Positions 1 through 10,236 of a stretch of DNA of 64,000 nucleotides are shown piece by piece. The notes under the pieces are model-generated. The model was not told the DNA's origin, did not search any database, and worked only from the letters and a program-made list of their open reading frames with translations. Every line of letters starts with the position of its first letter. The first letter of the stretch is position 1. Both the position numbers and the translations under genes were made by a program. The stretch lies in assembly GCA_949152475.1 (NCBI GenBank), contig OX424570.1, positions 19,154,694 to 19,218,693 on the forward strand, read 5' to 3'. The stretch is from Terebella lapidaria. Taxonomy: Eukaryota > Annelida > Polychaeta > Terebellida > Terebellidae.

Positions 1-1484
1 CATACGCTAGCGGTAAGTAGATATATTTCTTGAACGGAACTTTCCAATGTTCACTCGTGTCAAGCAGCCAAAGCAGTGTATATCCTATGTCATACTGTAC
101 TAGGTATCAGTGGTACTAGAAGGGTAGGCTCAGTCGTGTGAGAGAAAAAATCCGAGAAAGACGTGACTATGGGGTTTATTGTGATAATCAAGTTATGGAA
201 GTAACTCTGAAAGTTATGCTGAAATGATGCGTACTCATGCAACAAATTTAGGCTCGCAGAATGGCCATGTCGTTTGCTAGTTACATAATACTCTACAGGA
301 AGTGGTATGATGCGATTTTTCATACTGAATTACCGTAGTCAAACACTGGCGCTCATCCCGCTAATAAAATAATCACTGTTAAAATGATTATCGATCTTGA
401 TCAAAGGACAAACCAGTCAAATTCGATATCACAGATTCAATTTTTAAATCGAGATATATCACAGATCCAGATTTTAAAGTGGGATAATTGGTTTATGAAA
501 TTCGTTATAAACCAATTGGCTAGCATATATTAGATGATATAGCACCGTTACAAACCCCAAAATACGTCCGGATGACCCTGTAGTGGAGTTTGAACAGGCC
601 GTAAAAACCCACGATGTGATCGAATTGTTTACATCTGCGCTAACATAAACAAATCAATGAATTTCCCTAATTTGTCCATATCCGCAATACCAAAGAATCA
701 AACTGATTAAGAGTATTAGATTGGCGGATTTCCAAATAGAGATGTCTATAGGGAATATAGATAGGTTGTGATTAAGGGGATTACACATAATTTGAGTTTA
801 GTTTGGTGTTGCGTCACACAAAGACACATCCCAGCGGTCGGTGTCAAAATTGACCTATATCAGCAAATCAGCAGTCATCAGTAACAAAATGACTCATTCA
901 ATCAACATCTAAACATGAAAAGTGTCCGAAACATGAGAGCATAGACACCACCAACGTAAATCGGAAGCACCAAAATAAATCAAAACATGTGACGTGGAAG
1001 GAAATTATGCAGTTTTTTGCAGCGAAATTAAAATCAGAAGAGTTTATTACTATATGTACAAAGATACCAAATAGTGAATATTTTAATGGATACAATATTA
1101 CGGTATGTACAATAGGAAATGGGCCACTTGTAGCAGTAGCTGTAAAATTGAGTGTCCCATAACAAAAAAAAATGAGAAAATGAAAGATGAAAAATATAAC
1201 TTGAGCATAAATCAAACAAATTACTGCACAAAGCAAACATGCAAAGATGGGGTAATGCATCATGTGCACTAACAAATAGACCATAGTATTAGTCGGTTAA
1301 CCTACGGTTCAAGATAGAACATAGGTGAAAAAGACAGAAATAGAAGAGGATATTGGAGTGAAGAGAGAATATTGTACTATGAAGGAGGAATAGATATATT
1401 AGTATGGGGGGGGGGGGGGTGCACCAAGGACAGAGACCCAGGCATGGCAACCGGGAAAGTGACAATCATATTAATTGGCTATAA
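1..1484. other. AT-rich region with no supported gene
   Basis: No exon, RNA gene or classified transposon could be supported here. A 128-codon minus-strand frame at 898-1284 is very hydrophobic and low in complexity and is most likely chance. A run of 14 G residues lies at 1406-1419 beside purine-rich sequence. Confidence 0.5.
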
Positions 1485-1765
1485 CTCCGGTTCTCGTCAA
1501 TATTATTTTTTTAAACTATTTTTGTGTATTCCTCTGGCCAGTTTCTGATCGTTTGGTGTACGACCGATGGACTTATGACCAAAACTCGTTATTATCGCCC
1601 AAGGTCGAAAGTTTGGGGATCACAAGTTTTCGTTTTCGTTCAGGAGATGTGCCTTGATAATAGAAACATTGCTGTGCAATTTTACAGCCCAATATTGAAC
1701 GACAAGTTGAAGGTCACAGTAAAGGTCAAAATCGAAAAGTTGCAATAACTCTGCTTATATTCATG
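1485..1765. repeat. Dispersed repeat family R1, copy 1
   Basis: This stretch shares an ordered series of short motifs with 7825-8115, and in part with 2270-2480 and 8265-8480. They are a TCTGGCCA-type segment followed by TTTGRTRTA and a GACCxxTGG segment, a CCAAGGTCGAAA-type segment, a CCTTGATAATAGAAA segment, and a GTCAAAATCGAAAAGTTGCA segment. The copies are strongly diverged but collinear in parts. The family is not identified; intron-dwelling mollusc repeats of similar composition exist, but I cannot name it. Confidence 0.6.
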
Positions 1766-1778
1766 CTTAGTTTCCGTA

Positions 1779-2226
1779 TATAATATTAAATACGTGTATA
1801 TAATATTAAATACACGTATTTAATATTAAATACACGTACTTAATGTTTAATACGCGTACTTATTGTTAAATTATCAAAAAATGGATGTGGTTATGTTGCT
1901 GTGTATGTCTCGTGAAACAAGGTAAATATCAAGCGACATGGCGCTGCAAAAAAGTACAAAATATCTAACTGTCTGGTGTTAAATATTAAGTACGTGTATT
2001 TAACAATGAATACACGTATTTAATATTATGTACGTGTATTTAATACAGTATTAAGTATGCGTATTTAATATTAAATGCGCGTATTTAATATTAAGTACAT
2101 ATATTTAACATTATGTAAGCGTATCTAATATTATGTACGTGTATATAATATTAAGTACGCGTATTTAATATTGAGTACACGTATTTACCATTCAGTACGC
2201 GTATTTAATATTAAGTACGTGTATTA
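1779..2226. repeat. AT-rich minisatellite with palindromic half-units
   Basis: A unit of about 19-20 bp, close to TAATATTAAGTACGCGTATT, is repeated with point changes at 1779-1872 and 1977-2226. About 100 bp of non-repeat sequence separates the two arrays. Each unit joins two palindromic cores, AATATT and TACGCGTA (or TACGTGTA), so any pair of units can fold on itself. The array directly follows the end of repeat R1 copy 1. Confidence 0.85.
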
Positions 2227-2269
2227 CATCCGTCTGGAAAATGTCGTAAATAAATGAAAACTAAAGAAT

Positions 2270-2480
2270 AAAACTATGGCATATATCAGCCACTGTAATT
2301 TTTACTATGGTTATTTATTTTTTTCTGGCCAAGTTCCGACTATTTTATATATGACCAATGGTCGTACGACCCTCATCCCCTATTGAAGTTCAAGTCAAAT
2401 ATGTAATGGTCACCAGCTTAAATTTGAGTTACTGAATCTAAAGGGGCGAGGGTTTCAATCTCTGATTGTCTCGTTGGTGT
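2270..2480. repeat. Dispersed repeat family R1, copy 2
   Basis: It is collinear with 8265-8480. Both contain a TTTTTTTCTGGCCAA-like segment, a GACTATTTTATAT segment, CCAxTGGTCGTAC, a CTTAAATTTGAGTTACT segment and the ending TCTGATTGTCTCxTT. The same ending also occurs near 10200-10215 at the start of an array unit. Confidence 0.65.
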
Positions 2481-2548
2481 TGCATTTGAGAATTGTAATA
2501 GTGCAGAATGAAACTGACAAATACAGATAATAATGCGTTATTCCGCAG

Positions 2549-2596
2549 ATGGCATTCAGGAGCTGTGTGGTGTTGACTCTGATGATCTTGGTGGTG
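2549..2596 (+). CDS. Possible signal-peptide exon
   Basis: An ATG at 2549 opens a 16-codon stretch, MAFRSCVVLTLMILVV, that ends at a good splice donor (GTACGT, 2597). Arg4 followed by a continuous hydrophobic core is a typical signal-peptide pattern. An acceptor-like TTCCGCAG sits directly before the ATG, so a 5' UTR intron is possible. An in-frame stop lies at 2531. The donor leaves phase 0, whereas the first LDLa exon downstream (3998) needs phase 1. If both belong to one gene, at least one further short exon lies between them; I could not identify it. It could also be chance. Confidence 0.4.
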
Positions 2597-2759
2597 GTAC
2601 GTTCTTAACATAACCTGCTGTTTCACGTCTTTGTGTACATTGTAGCATATTGTCTTGTGGTGCAAGAAATGCTCAGAACATATTCGAAACATTGCCATGC
2701 AATGGACCACAATAAATTTTGGAATGCAATATCAGAGTAATACGAACTCATTAGGCATT

Positions 2760-3997
2760 TAACGGGCATAATATTTCATTTATTCACACAAGAAATTGTT
2801 AAAAGAATCATAAAATAACAATGATTGTAGTACACGAGGTTACAAAACAAGAGGAACAAAAATTACAACAACCCAATATTTTTTTGCCCGAATTTTAGAT
2901 CGGTCCGGTAGTACGCAAAAATGAACATGATGAGGGTGATGCATGCAGACATATCATGATAAAAACCGTTTCTGAACATGTAATTTGGTTTGTGAGAATG
3001 ATGTAATGTCCGTGATTATGCTGGCCAATCCGGTACATCAAATAGGAAGCTAATCGTTGTACAAATGTCATTCCTCATTTACATGCCAGTTAATATGGTT
3101 ATTTGCGAGTAATTTTCCGAACATAAAAACATAAATCATAAAATAATTTTTGATATATATTTAGTTATGTTTGGCCTCACAATAAACTTGATATATGATT
3201 ATGCATGTAAATTAATGTACAGATAATAAGTTCTGAATAATGTATGTGTTTTGGGTCCATAAAAAGGATTGACTGTTTGCGAAATTTACATGCAAATTTT
3301 TTCTGCAACTAAACGTGCAATTGGTGACTCCGTCCACGATATTTGTATATGTAAATTGTTACCCATATCCTGTTTACACAGTCAACATGAGATCGACTAG
3401 GCATATTCATATATGCATGGATATCCGGGATGCTAAACAGCATAGCTGGTGAATGTTGAATAATGCCGATCTATATATTTAAGTGTCTGTGTGACCCTTT
3501 TTAGTGTGCTGAGCTTATCGCAGGAGTTGACTGACACCATCCTAAATCTATTGCATCTTTTGGTTTATTCAAGATTTCGTCACCATTAGGCAAAACTGTC
3601 TCCCAAGATAAAACTACATAACAATGTTGAGATGCGTTTACTAAGATAATCAGTTTCATGATTGTGTGACAAACATTGAAACAAAGGTGTTATTTGATAA
3701 GGAAATAAGAGTTACGTAATATGAGCTACAAGACCATTGGTCTGGTATTGTTGACTTCTATTTGACCATTACCATTTTTTAATTTCCGTCTTAAATATTG
3801 AACTCGTCTTGAATATTCAAGTGGAATGATCACTTGACAATATATTCAAAGTTGTTTATCTGTTGTTTGTAGTCCGGGACAGAGTATGTATATACTTCCT
3901 TCAATGATAAATGATATCACCGATTTTCTCATATATCTGAAAACGGTTCAAGCAGAATAGTTTCAAACAACCAGCCATGTTTCTATATCTTTGACAG
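2760..3997. other. Probable intron or intergenic sequence upstream of LDLa exons
   Basis: No further LDLa-type cysteine exon was found between the signal-peptide candidate and 3998. The sequence is AT-rich without clear repeats. It ends in the splice acceptor CTTTGACAG of the first LDLa exon. Confidence 0.45.
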
Positions 3998-4108
3998 GAG
4001 GTTGTTCTCTTGGATATTTCCAATGTGACAACAGCAACTGCATCCCATCCTCCTGGAGATGTGACGGAGATATTGACTGCGGGGATCTTAGTGACGAGAT
4101 TGGATGCG
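3998..4108 (+). CDS. LDLa module exon 1
   Basis: The acceptor is CTTTGACAG and the donor is G|GTAGGT. It is 111 nt long, phase 1 to phase 1. The module starts at CSLGYFQC, continues through NCIPSSWRC and ends with the calcium-binding [15 protein letters not shown]. All six cysteines and the acidic cage residues are present, so the module should fold and bind calcium. Confidence 0.88.
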
Positions 4109-4980
4109 GTAGGTTTTCAATGTTTTATTACGCATCCTCTTAGCTATCGTTTCAGTATGAATTACGTGTTGCGAATTTCCATATTTTCGGTGCACTACGG
4201 GATAGGGAAAATATTGAATATCAATCAGTTTGTTGCTAATCATTCATTGAATGACTTGGAGACATTCCGTTGATTTTAATTATAGGAATATATATAAAGT
4301 CCATGGAAATATGTCTCCATATAATTGCAGGATGCCCCGTTGGTCAGTGGAAGTGTCGTAACAACAACTGCATCAACATTAACTGGCGTTGTGACGGAGA
4401 CAATGACTGTGGAGATCTGAGCGACGAGGCCTCGTGCCCGGGTACGTGTCATGCAAATTATAGTGTCATGAGAAATGTTGGAGACTCTCACCGAGGACCC
4501 TTAAATGTCGAGATGTATGCTCATTTATGTATGTATGTATGTTTGTGTGTGTGTATTAGGTGTGTATGTATGTTGAATACCTTGCAGGTACCTGCCCACA
4601 CGGTCTCTGGCAGTGCGCCAATGGCAACTGCATAAACAGAAGTTGGGTTTGTGACTCGGACAACGACTGCGGAGATGGAAGCGATGAGGTCGTCTGTTTC
4701 AAAGGTATGTCATCTCGCGTGTCACTTGAGCTGTTGTTCAGCTTAATAAAAGTATACCTAAATATCCATTTTTGGTGAAATCTTCGAAATTACAGTGTGA
4801 TAAGTATATGCACTCCATGAAGAACTGTGCGTACTCAACAGATTTTCACGTATAATTAAAATATGAAATAAGTTCATAATTTCCTTTTCCCATGCAGTCA
4901 AACGCTCTGAGATTCCAGAAAAATCGAAGACGCCCCTGAAATCTGACAAATCAAGTGATCAAGGAGATGAACAAAATTGA
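3998..4980 (+). CDS. 3' part of a three-LDLa-domain protein gene (four exons)
   Basis: Four exons at 3998-4108, 4331-4441, 4588-4704 and 4898-4980 join in frame and end in TGA at 4978-4980. The first three each encode one complete LDL-receptor class A module with six cysteines and the calcium cage DCGDxSDE. The last adds a 26-residue hydrophilic tail rich in Lys, Ser, Asp and Glu. Every internal junction is phase 1, the classic arrangement for shuffled extracellular modules. No transmembrane segment follows the modules, so the product is probably secreted, unless a membrane anchor lies upstream. LDLa modules bind calcium and protein or lipid ligands; the actual ligand cannot be told. With a signal peptide the protein would be about 150-160 residues. 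The 5' end is not resolved. Confidence 0.85.
4331..4441 (+). CDS. LDLa module exon 2
   Basis: The acceptor is ATAATTGCAG and the donor is G|GTACGT. It is 111 nt long, the same length and phase as the first module exon. It encodes [17 protein letters not shown] and [15 protein letters not shown], a complete LDLa repeat. The equal exon length and close similarity to exon 1 indicate internal duplication. Confidence 0.9.
4588..4704 (+). CDS. LDLa module exon 3
   Basis: The acceptor is ACCTTGCAG and the donor is AAAG|GTATGT. It is 117 nt long, phase 1 to 1. It encodes [17 protein letters not shown] and [15 protein letters not shown] followed by FK. All six cysteines and the cage residues are intact. 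The preceding intron carries a short GTAT/GTGT microsatellite (about 4527-4570). Confidence 0.9.
4898..4980 (+). CDS. Terminal exon of the LDLa gene
   Basis: The acceptor is CCCATGCAG. The exon continues the phase-1 frame and encodes a charged tail beginning [11 protein letters not shown] and ending in DQGDEQN, then TGA. It has no cysteine, no hydrophobic segment and no GPI-like C-terminus, which supports a soluble product. A poly(A) signal follows about 95 bp after the stop. Confidence 0.75.
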
Positions 4981-5073
4981 AGAAAAAGCAAACGCAAAAT
5001 CATTAAATTTTGTAACCCATTCAAATAGCTCGATCAGTTGAAATTTGTTCACTGATCATGCAATATCTGATAT

Positions 5074-5079
5074 AATAAA
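5074..5079 (+). promoter_or_regulatory. Poly(A) signal AATAAA of the LDLa gene
   Basis: A canonical AATAAA lies 94 bp after the LDLa-gene stop codon, within an otherwise unremarkable AT-rich 3' UTR. It would give a short 3' UTR of about 110-130 nt. Confidence 0.65.
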
Positions 5080-5099
5080 CATGATTGCAACTGTATATA

Positions 5100-6890
5100 T
5101 GCATTGCCTTTGTGTCTTCCAGGACGTTTGATCATAGTGCAAGTTACCATGAATATATATGCCTGCCCATACAACAATGTCATATGATATAATGAGCTGC
5201 TACATCCAGATTAAACTTAATGTGTGCATTTGTATACACAAAAATTGTCAGTCTATGATTCGACCATATTTATCACATCTTCACAGACACAACAGCCAGG
5301 AATTTTCATTCATGTTTCATATTGATATGAAGTGCACCACAAACTCCATTGAAGTCAGTTAATTTCATATGTTTTGGAAGTATAATACATGACTACATAC
5401 AACTGAATGGTACGGCTGATTGGAAACACAGGATGTGCAGCTGGTTAGAATCAAAACTAGTAATTGATTTTAGGAGGGGGGGGGGGAGGGGTTTAACCCC
5501 TCAAACTTGAAATTCATATTCCAGCTGTCACGTTGTGACAGTCGGTATTTTATGTAAATTTCATCGATTATTTTAACTCATGAATGATATGAATATCCAT
5601 ATAGCTATCCTGTATATGGTGAAACCCTTATTTGGTCATTAGAAGAAACACACTTGTTAGTCTCCAGCCGCCCGTTCCTCCTATCCATAGCACGCTTTAC
5701 TGTCGTGATGTCGGTCTTCATGGCTCTCCTATATTGGCTGTTATCTGCGATACTTTCGGTGAAATAAAATTTCTAAGTATCAATCCATTCTGATTTCATC
5801 ATCTTCTGGATCTCTAATCGAAACGGCAAAGAAATACATGACAAAAGCAAGGAGAAAGTTCAATTAAACAAAAGTCCATTTAAACCTTCAGAGAAAGTTT
5901 ATTTAACACTCCACTGTACGAAGTAAAACCTGAAGCCGGATGGCAGCAAATAAAATTTTCTAGGAGACACAATACAGGATGAATTCATTTACAAAATGTC
6001 TGAGAAAAGTTCTGTATGGGTCTACTGCAGTCGACCGCCATTTTTTTCTCTCACGGTACCCTTACGTTTGTGAAGAAGTAACAAAAACGGGGATCTAAAG
6101 GTTTATGAGATGTCCGAATGTCTTTGTAAGGGGCTTGAGTCAAAACGCCAATATATTGAAATGTTACGTATTGTGTCCATTTTGGCATAGGTACAAGTAA
6201 TTTTTTCCACTTTCAATGAACGCTACTTTCCCAAGCCACACAGTGACCACAGTAAGTCAATAGCAAAATATAAAAAAGTTAGACACAAAGCAAACTTTAA
6301 TTGTGAACATCTAAGCTCATATAATAAACTGATAAATTTTCACCTAATGCTTTTCGATTGCTGCAGGTTCAAATATGGTTTCGATTATTAACACAAAAGA
6401 CGATTTTATAAACCAATGAGAAGGAATTCAAATTCCTTTTCAATTATTTTGGTTATCAATGTATCACTCAAGTAAAAAATATAGTTCGGTGATGCTGATG
6501 TGATGGAAACAATTGTGATGGAAGATATTCTCATGTCTACATGTCTACATTAGATACATAGTTCAAACCTCTTTCACTTTTCGAGTTGAACGAAACGACA
6601 TATTTCAGCAACTGACTCATGCACTGACACCGAAATGGAGATAGCAGACTCGCCCACAGGCGATCAAAAAATCACATTCATCAAATCGAGTTCACGAAAT
6701 CTTTCACACTTCCTTGAAACATTTCAATTCCAATTATAATGATGTTAAATTTATGTTATTGCCAATATCTATTCTTTCTTCGATGGCGTTTTTCTGTCGA
6801 GCGTTGGTGGATTTCTGTAATATGCTGCAATATGTATTCAAGGCCTACAAAAAAAAACATCATCCAGGCTCTTGTTTTGTGAATATCCCT
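5100..6890. other. Intergenic stretch, no supported gene
   Basis: It contains a run of 11 G at 5476-5486 followed by GGGGTTTAACCCC. Otherwise it is AT-rich sequence with only short frames in either direction. I see no exon with credible splice sites and no recognised repeat. Confidence 0.45.
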
Positions 6891-6901
6891 GAAGTTTCGT
6901 C

Positions 6902-7143
6902 CTAGAATTCTGCGATACACGGGCGCTCAAGTGGAGCACAATACATATCTCTTGTGTAGCTGTAGATATATTGAAAAGCTCTGCAGCCAATGTCATTCGT
7001 GCATAGGAACTCACAGGTCATCACCGAAACTACATACAGTCGGTAGTAGGGATCCACACAAAGTGCACCGGAAGTGACGACGTAACTCAAAGTGAGGTCG
7101 GAATTTCCTTGCTGGAATACATCGATGGAAATAGAGAGTTGCG
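6902..7143 (-). CDS. Probable PAN/apple-type domain exon (minus strand)
   Basis: Read on the minus strand, an acceptor-like CCGGTTCAG ends at 7144. The following frame is open from 7143 to the stop TAG at 6904-6902, about 80 residues. The middle and C-terminal part contains SVMTCEFLCTNDIGCRAFQY and then MYCAPLERPC. That spacing, C-x3-C-x5-C-x-A-F-x-Y followed by C-x2-L, is the hallmark of the second half of PAN/apple domains, which mediate protein or carbohydrate binding in extracellular proteins. The start is phase 1, usual for such modules. I could not find upstream exons or a nearby poly(A) signal, so it may be a terminal exon or an isolated or decayed fragment. Confidence 0.5.
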
Positions 7144-7149
7144 CTGAAC

Positions 7150-7820
7150 CGGAAATTCGGCTTAATCAACTTAAAATTTCATTCAATTTGTGTGAATATG
7201 TGGAATGTTTTACATTATAGAAAAGTTTGGAATTTCTTTTTTTCATTATAGAAAAGCTGAAAATGTTTAGAAATAAATTAGATCTACAGGAGTTTTGAAA
7301 GGTTATTGTAATGATCGAATGATGCCCCTTAGATTTCGATTTATTTAATATATAAAAGTGTAATCTAAAATGAGGTCAATTTGCGTGAAATTTCCGAGGT
7401 AATATCTCACCCACACACAACAAATTTGCATAATGATACACACCAGTCAAATCGAGAATGATGCGTGTGTGAGAAGGGTATTCCTTCTGTGAAATTTCCC
7501 GATATTTCACATTCTGTAGGCGATTGAGTGTGAAATCTCAAGGTTTGAATCTGCGAGAGGGAAAAGAAAATGCATTAAGTGTACCCATTCAACGCAAAAG
7601 TTGCCATGTCATGAAAGGATGAGTTTGAGGGATGGTTAATCTTTGGTTATCGTTTCATTTTTGTTATTGTTTACATACGTTTTTCGGCTATTTGAATTCT
7701 CGAAGTCTCACTCATGAGAAATCATGGAACATCTTGACATATTCAACGGTGAACGATAATACCATGGCGTTTTGTTTATCAACCTTGTCATCGAAATATT
7801 TACGAAAATGTGAATAATAT
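7150..7820. other. No supported feature
   Basis: AT-rich sequence with short frames only. If the PAN-type exon belongs to a minus-strand gene, this would be its upstream intron. Confidence 0.4.
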
Positions 7821-7824
7821 TTGT

Positions 7825-8115
7825 CAAATATATATGCGCCTTGACAATAGAAATAATGCTGTGAAATTTACAGCTCGATATTAAATGACAAAGTCAAGGT
7901 CACAGAAAATGTGAAAATCGAGAAGTTGCAACAACTCATAACTAAGTTGCAATAACTTATGATCATTATTATTTTCCGTAATAATTTTGTTATTTTTCTA
8001 TGGTCAATTCCCCATCACTTGCCATATAATCGTACAATCAATAGTTCTCATTATCACCCTAGGTCGAAAATGTAAGGGTCATCAGCTGAAATCACTGATT
8101 CGTTCCATTTCGAGT
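7825..8115. repeat. Dispersed repeat family R1, copy 3
   Basis: It starts with the CCTTGACAATAGAAA segment and continues through the GTCAAGGTCACAG and AATCGAGAAGTTGCAACAAC segments. It then shows the ATTATTTTCCGTAATAATTTTG and CCTAGGTCGAAAATG segments. The order matches copy 1 (1485-1765), rotated or extended, indicating a consensus of about 350 bp. Confidence 0.6.
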
Positions 8116-8264
8116 AATGGTGTTCCCAAAACCACAGATAATATTCAATAGAATAACGAACATAAAGTATGCCTCATGAATCTTCCAGAGCTTGCGAAGT
8201 TTTAAAGGTCTGTATCAAGAATTCAGGTCGTGATCGAGAATATGGTCAAAACTGAAAAATCGTA

Positions 8265-8480
8265 AGAACTCATTTTCAACGAGTATTTCTCCCATGATTT
8301 TTGTATTTTTTTCTGGCCAATTCCAGACTATTTGATATAAAACCATTGGTCGTACAACCAAATTCCCTGATTATTATCGCCCACATCAAAAATGTAATAT
8401 CCATCATCTTAAATTTGAGTTACTAAATCTGGAGGGATGAGGGTCTGCAATATCTGATTGTCTCATTTTGGTTGAATTTT
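8265..8480. repeat. Dispersed repeat family R1, copy 4
   Basis: It is nearly collinear with 2270-2480, sharing the TTTTTTCTGGCCAATTCC, CCATTGGTCGTAC, CTTAAATTTGAGTTACT and TCTGATTGTCTC segments. It runs straight into the first unit of the long array. Confidence 0.65.
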
Positions 8481-9680
8481 GACGACTGGTCTTGTGTATT
8501 CTGAACTGGACACATCTGGCAGTTTCTAGCAATACGAGTGAGTTTAATTACTGATTACTGTATCTGGGATGGCATGTTAATCAAACTGCTATTACTTGAG
8601 CAGGTACTCATATCATGAAATCGGGTCTGGTGAATATTTCAGTATTATCTTGTTCAGTGGACATTCGATTTTTGACAATGATAATCCTGCTATTGACAGT
8701 ATAGGGTTTACCAATATATGAACATGATATATGCTATACATGTGTGGAGATGCTGTGAATGATGCCTCGGAAATCAATCTTATTATCACCGGGCAGATAA
8801 TGAATCATCTGCCATGTGTGAAACAACAGGAAACAGCCTCACACTACATTATTCCCATGCTATGGCGTTGGTATTTACATTTGTGCAGTACGTCGTCCAC
8901 TTCGGCACTTGTTAGCATTGGCATGTGATATTCAACAGAATTGTAATTAGATGAGACATAAGATTAGGAGTATTCGTCTCTACATCTGTATACAGAGTAA
9001 TTTGCGTGTAGCTACTATTTCACTTCATTCGATCATTCGATGTCATCACGGTATTGCATACTGTGTAAAAGTATAAAGGTAATGTGTACATTTTACTAAC
9101 AAATTGTGAATGATTTGAAGAATAGATCTAAAGGTGTAAGTGTACCTTTGAAACTGTCAGTCGAAAACGCTTTGACGTTTTTTTTTATTTAATGAAACAT
9201 CGACAAAGAGAAATGATCACTGGAGAAACCGTAAGACGTTAAAGTGTTTTTTTCCCCTTCTTTTCTTTTCCAGATTGTAACTGTCGTGGAATTGTGGTGG
9301 AGTCGTCAGGAAAATTATTTTTTGAATCCATTACGTCCATCAAGTGGGAGTAATGACATGAAATTGGACATTTTTCATCTTGTTTTTGTTATGCAAAATG
9401 AAATTTCCTTCAATATGATTGATACGATCTGCGCTTTTCTCTCTACAGCGGTGTGTGGAGGAGGATGTTCTGAGTTCTGAGACTATCCAAGTGAATGAAA
9501 AGTGAAAATCAGTTTGAATACTGCATCAAGTTGTCTTTAATTATTAGTTGATGATGACGACATTGTACGACTCTACTTCGTATTGGTTTGCAGCCAAAAC
9601 ATGTGCATAAAAAATGTGTCAAGCTAGTGTAACAAAACCAATACAACTATCCGCGCTATGCGTTCATTAGGAACGATCCC

Positions 9681-9975
9681 ACGTTCGCGGAGGCACCATT
9701 TGCGAAAATACCGTTCGCAGAAGTCTACTGGCGGAGGCACTGTTCTTGGAGGCACCATTCACAGAAGAATACTCGCGGAAGAACCGTTCGCGGAAGTACC
9801 GTTCGCAGAAGTCTACTGGCGGAGGCACCGTTTGCGGAGGCACCATTCGCGGAAGAATACTCGCGGAAAAATCGTTCGCGGAAGAACCGTTTGCCGAAGA
9901 CTACTGGCGGAGGCACCGTTCGCGGAGGCATCGTTCGCAGAAGAATATTTCGCGGAAAAACCGTTCGCGGATGTA
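9681..9975. repeat. GC-rich minisatellite with 88-bp higher-order period
   Basis: Short units close to CCGTTCGCGGAAGAA alternate with TACTGGCGGAGGCAC. The latter starts at 9726, 9814 and 9902, which gives an exact 88-bp period. Because 88 is not a multiple of three, the repeat is read in a different frame each time. The stop-free frames on both strands here therefore do not encode a repeated peptide. Its GC content is far above the neighbouring AT-rich sequence. Confidence 0.85.
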
Positions 9976-10023
9976 GCTTTCTCCACGTGGTACTGAGTGC
10001 GGAAGAGCCGTTCGAGGACGAAA

Positions 10024-10236
10024 ATGCACGCACAGCCACCCAGGCTATATGAGAGCGAGCTCAGTGAGCACTGCAACAGCGACATCGACCGTGGGAGATC
10101 GTCACCGCTACGACCAAGGGACTCGACGACCTCCGTGCGGCTGACTCCTTCTTCAGGGCCTTTAAGTCACCGGGATTCGACTAACTACCTGGAGAACCTG
10201 CAATCTGCAACCTCTGATTCTCTCGTTTTGGTTTAA
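10024..10236 (+). CDS. Orphan GC-rich frame, possibly a captured exon
   Basis: A 70-codon frame from ATG 10024 to TAA 10236 begins MHAQPPRLYESELSEHCNSD and continues with RGRSSPLRPRDSTTSVRLTP and SHRDSTNYLENL. It is rich in Ser, Arg, Pro and Thr, as in disordered regulatory tails. Its GC content and even codon use contrast sharply with the surroundings and match coding DNA. The last part, from about 10195, reads into array-repeat sequence (TCTGATTCTCTCGTTTTG), so the true frame probably ends earlier or at a junction. The related array unit at 8440 lacks the segment, so it was inserted there. I do not recognise the protein. Confidence 0.3.
   Translation: MHAQPPRLYESELSEHCNSDIDRGRSSPLRPRDSTTSVRLTPSSGPLSHRDSTNYLENLQSATSDSLVLV

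Noticed and set aside
898..1284. 128-codon minus-strand frame with hydrophobic residues
   Set aside because: Phe/Ile/Cys-rich low-complexity translation of AT-rich DNA, no ATG context, splice sites or recognisable family; expected by chance.
9658..10085. Overlapping stop-free frames on both strands in the GC-rich minisatellite
   Set aside because: Caused by a repeat without stop codons. The 88-bp period rotates the frame, so no peptide repeat exists.
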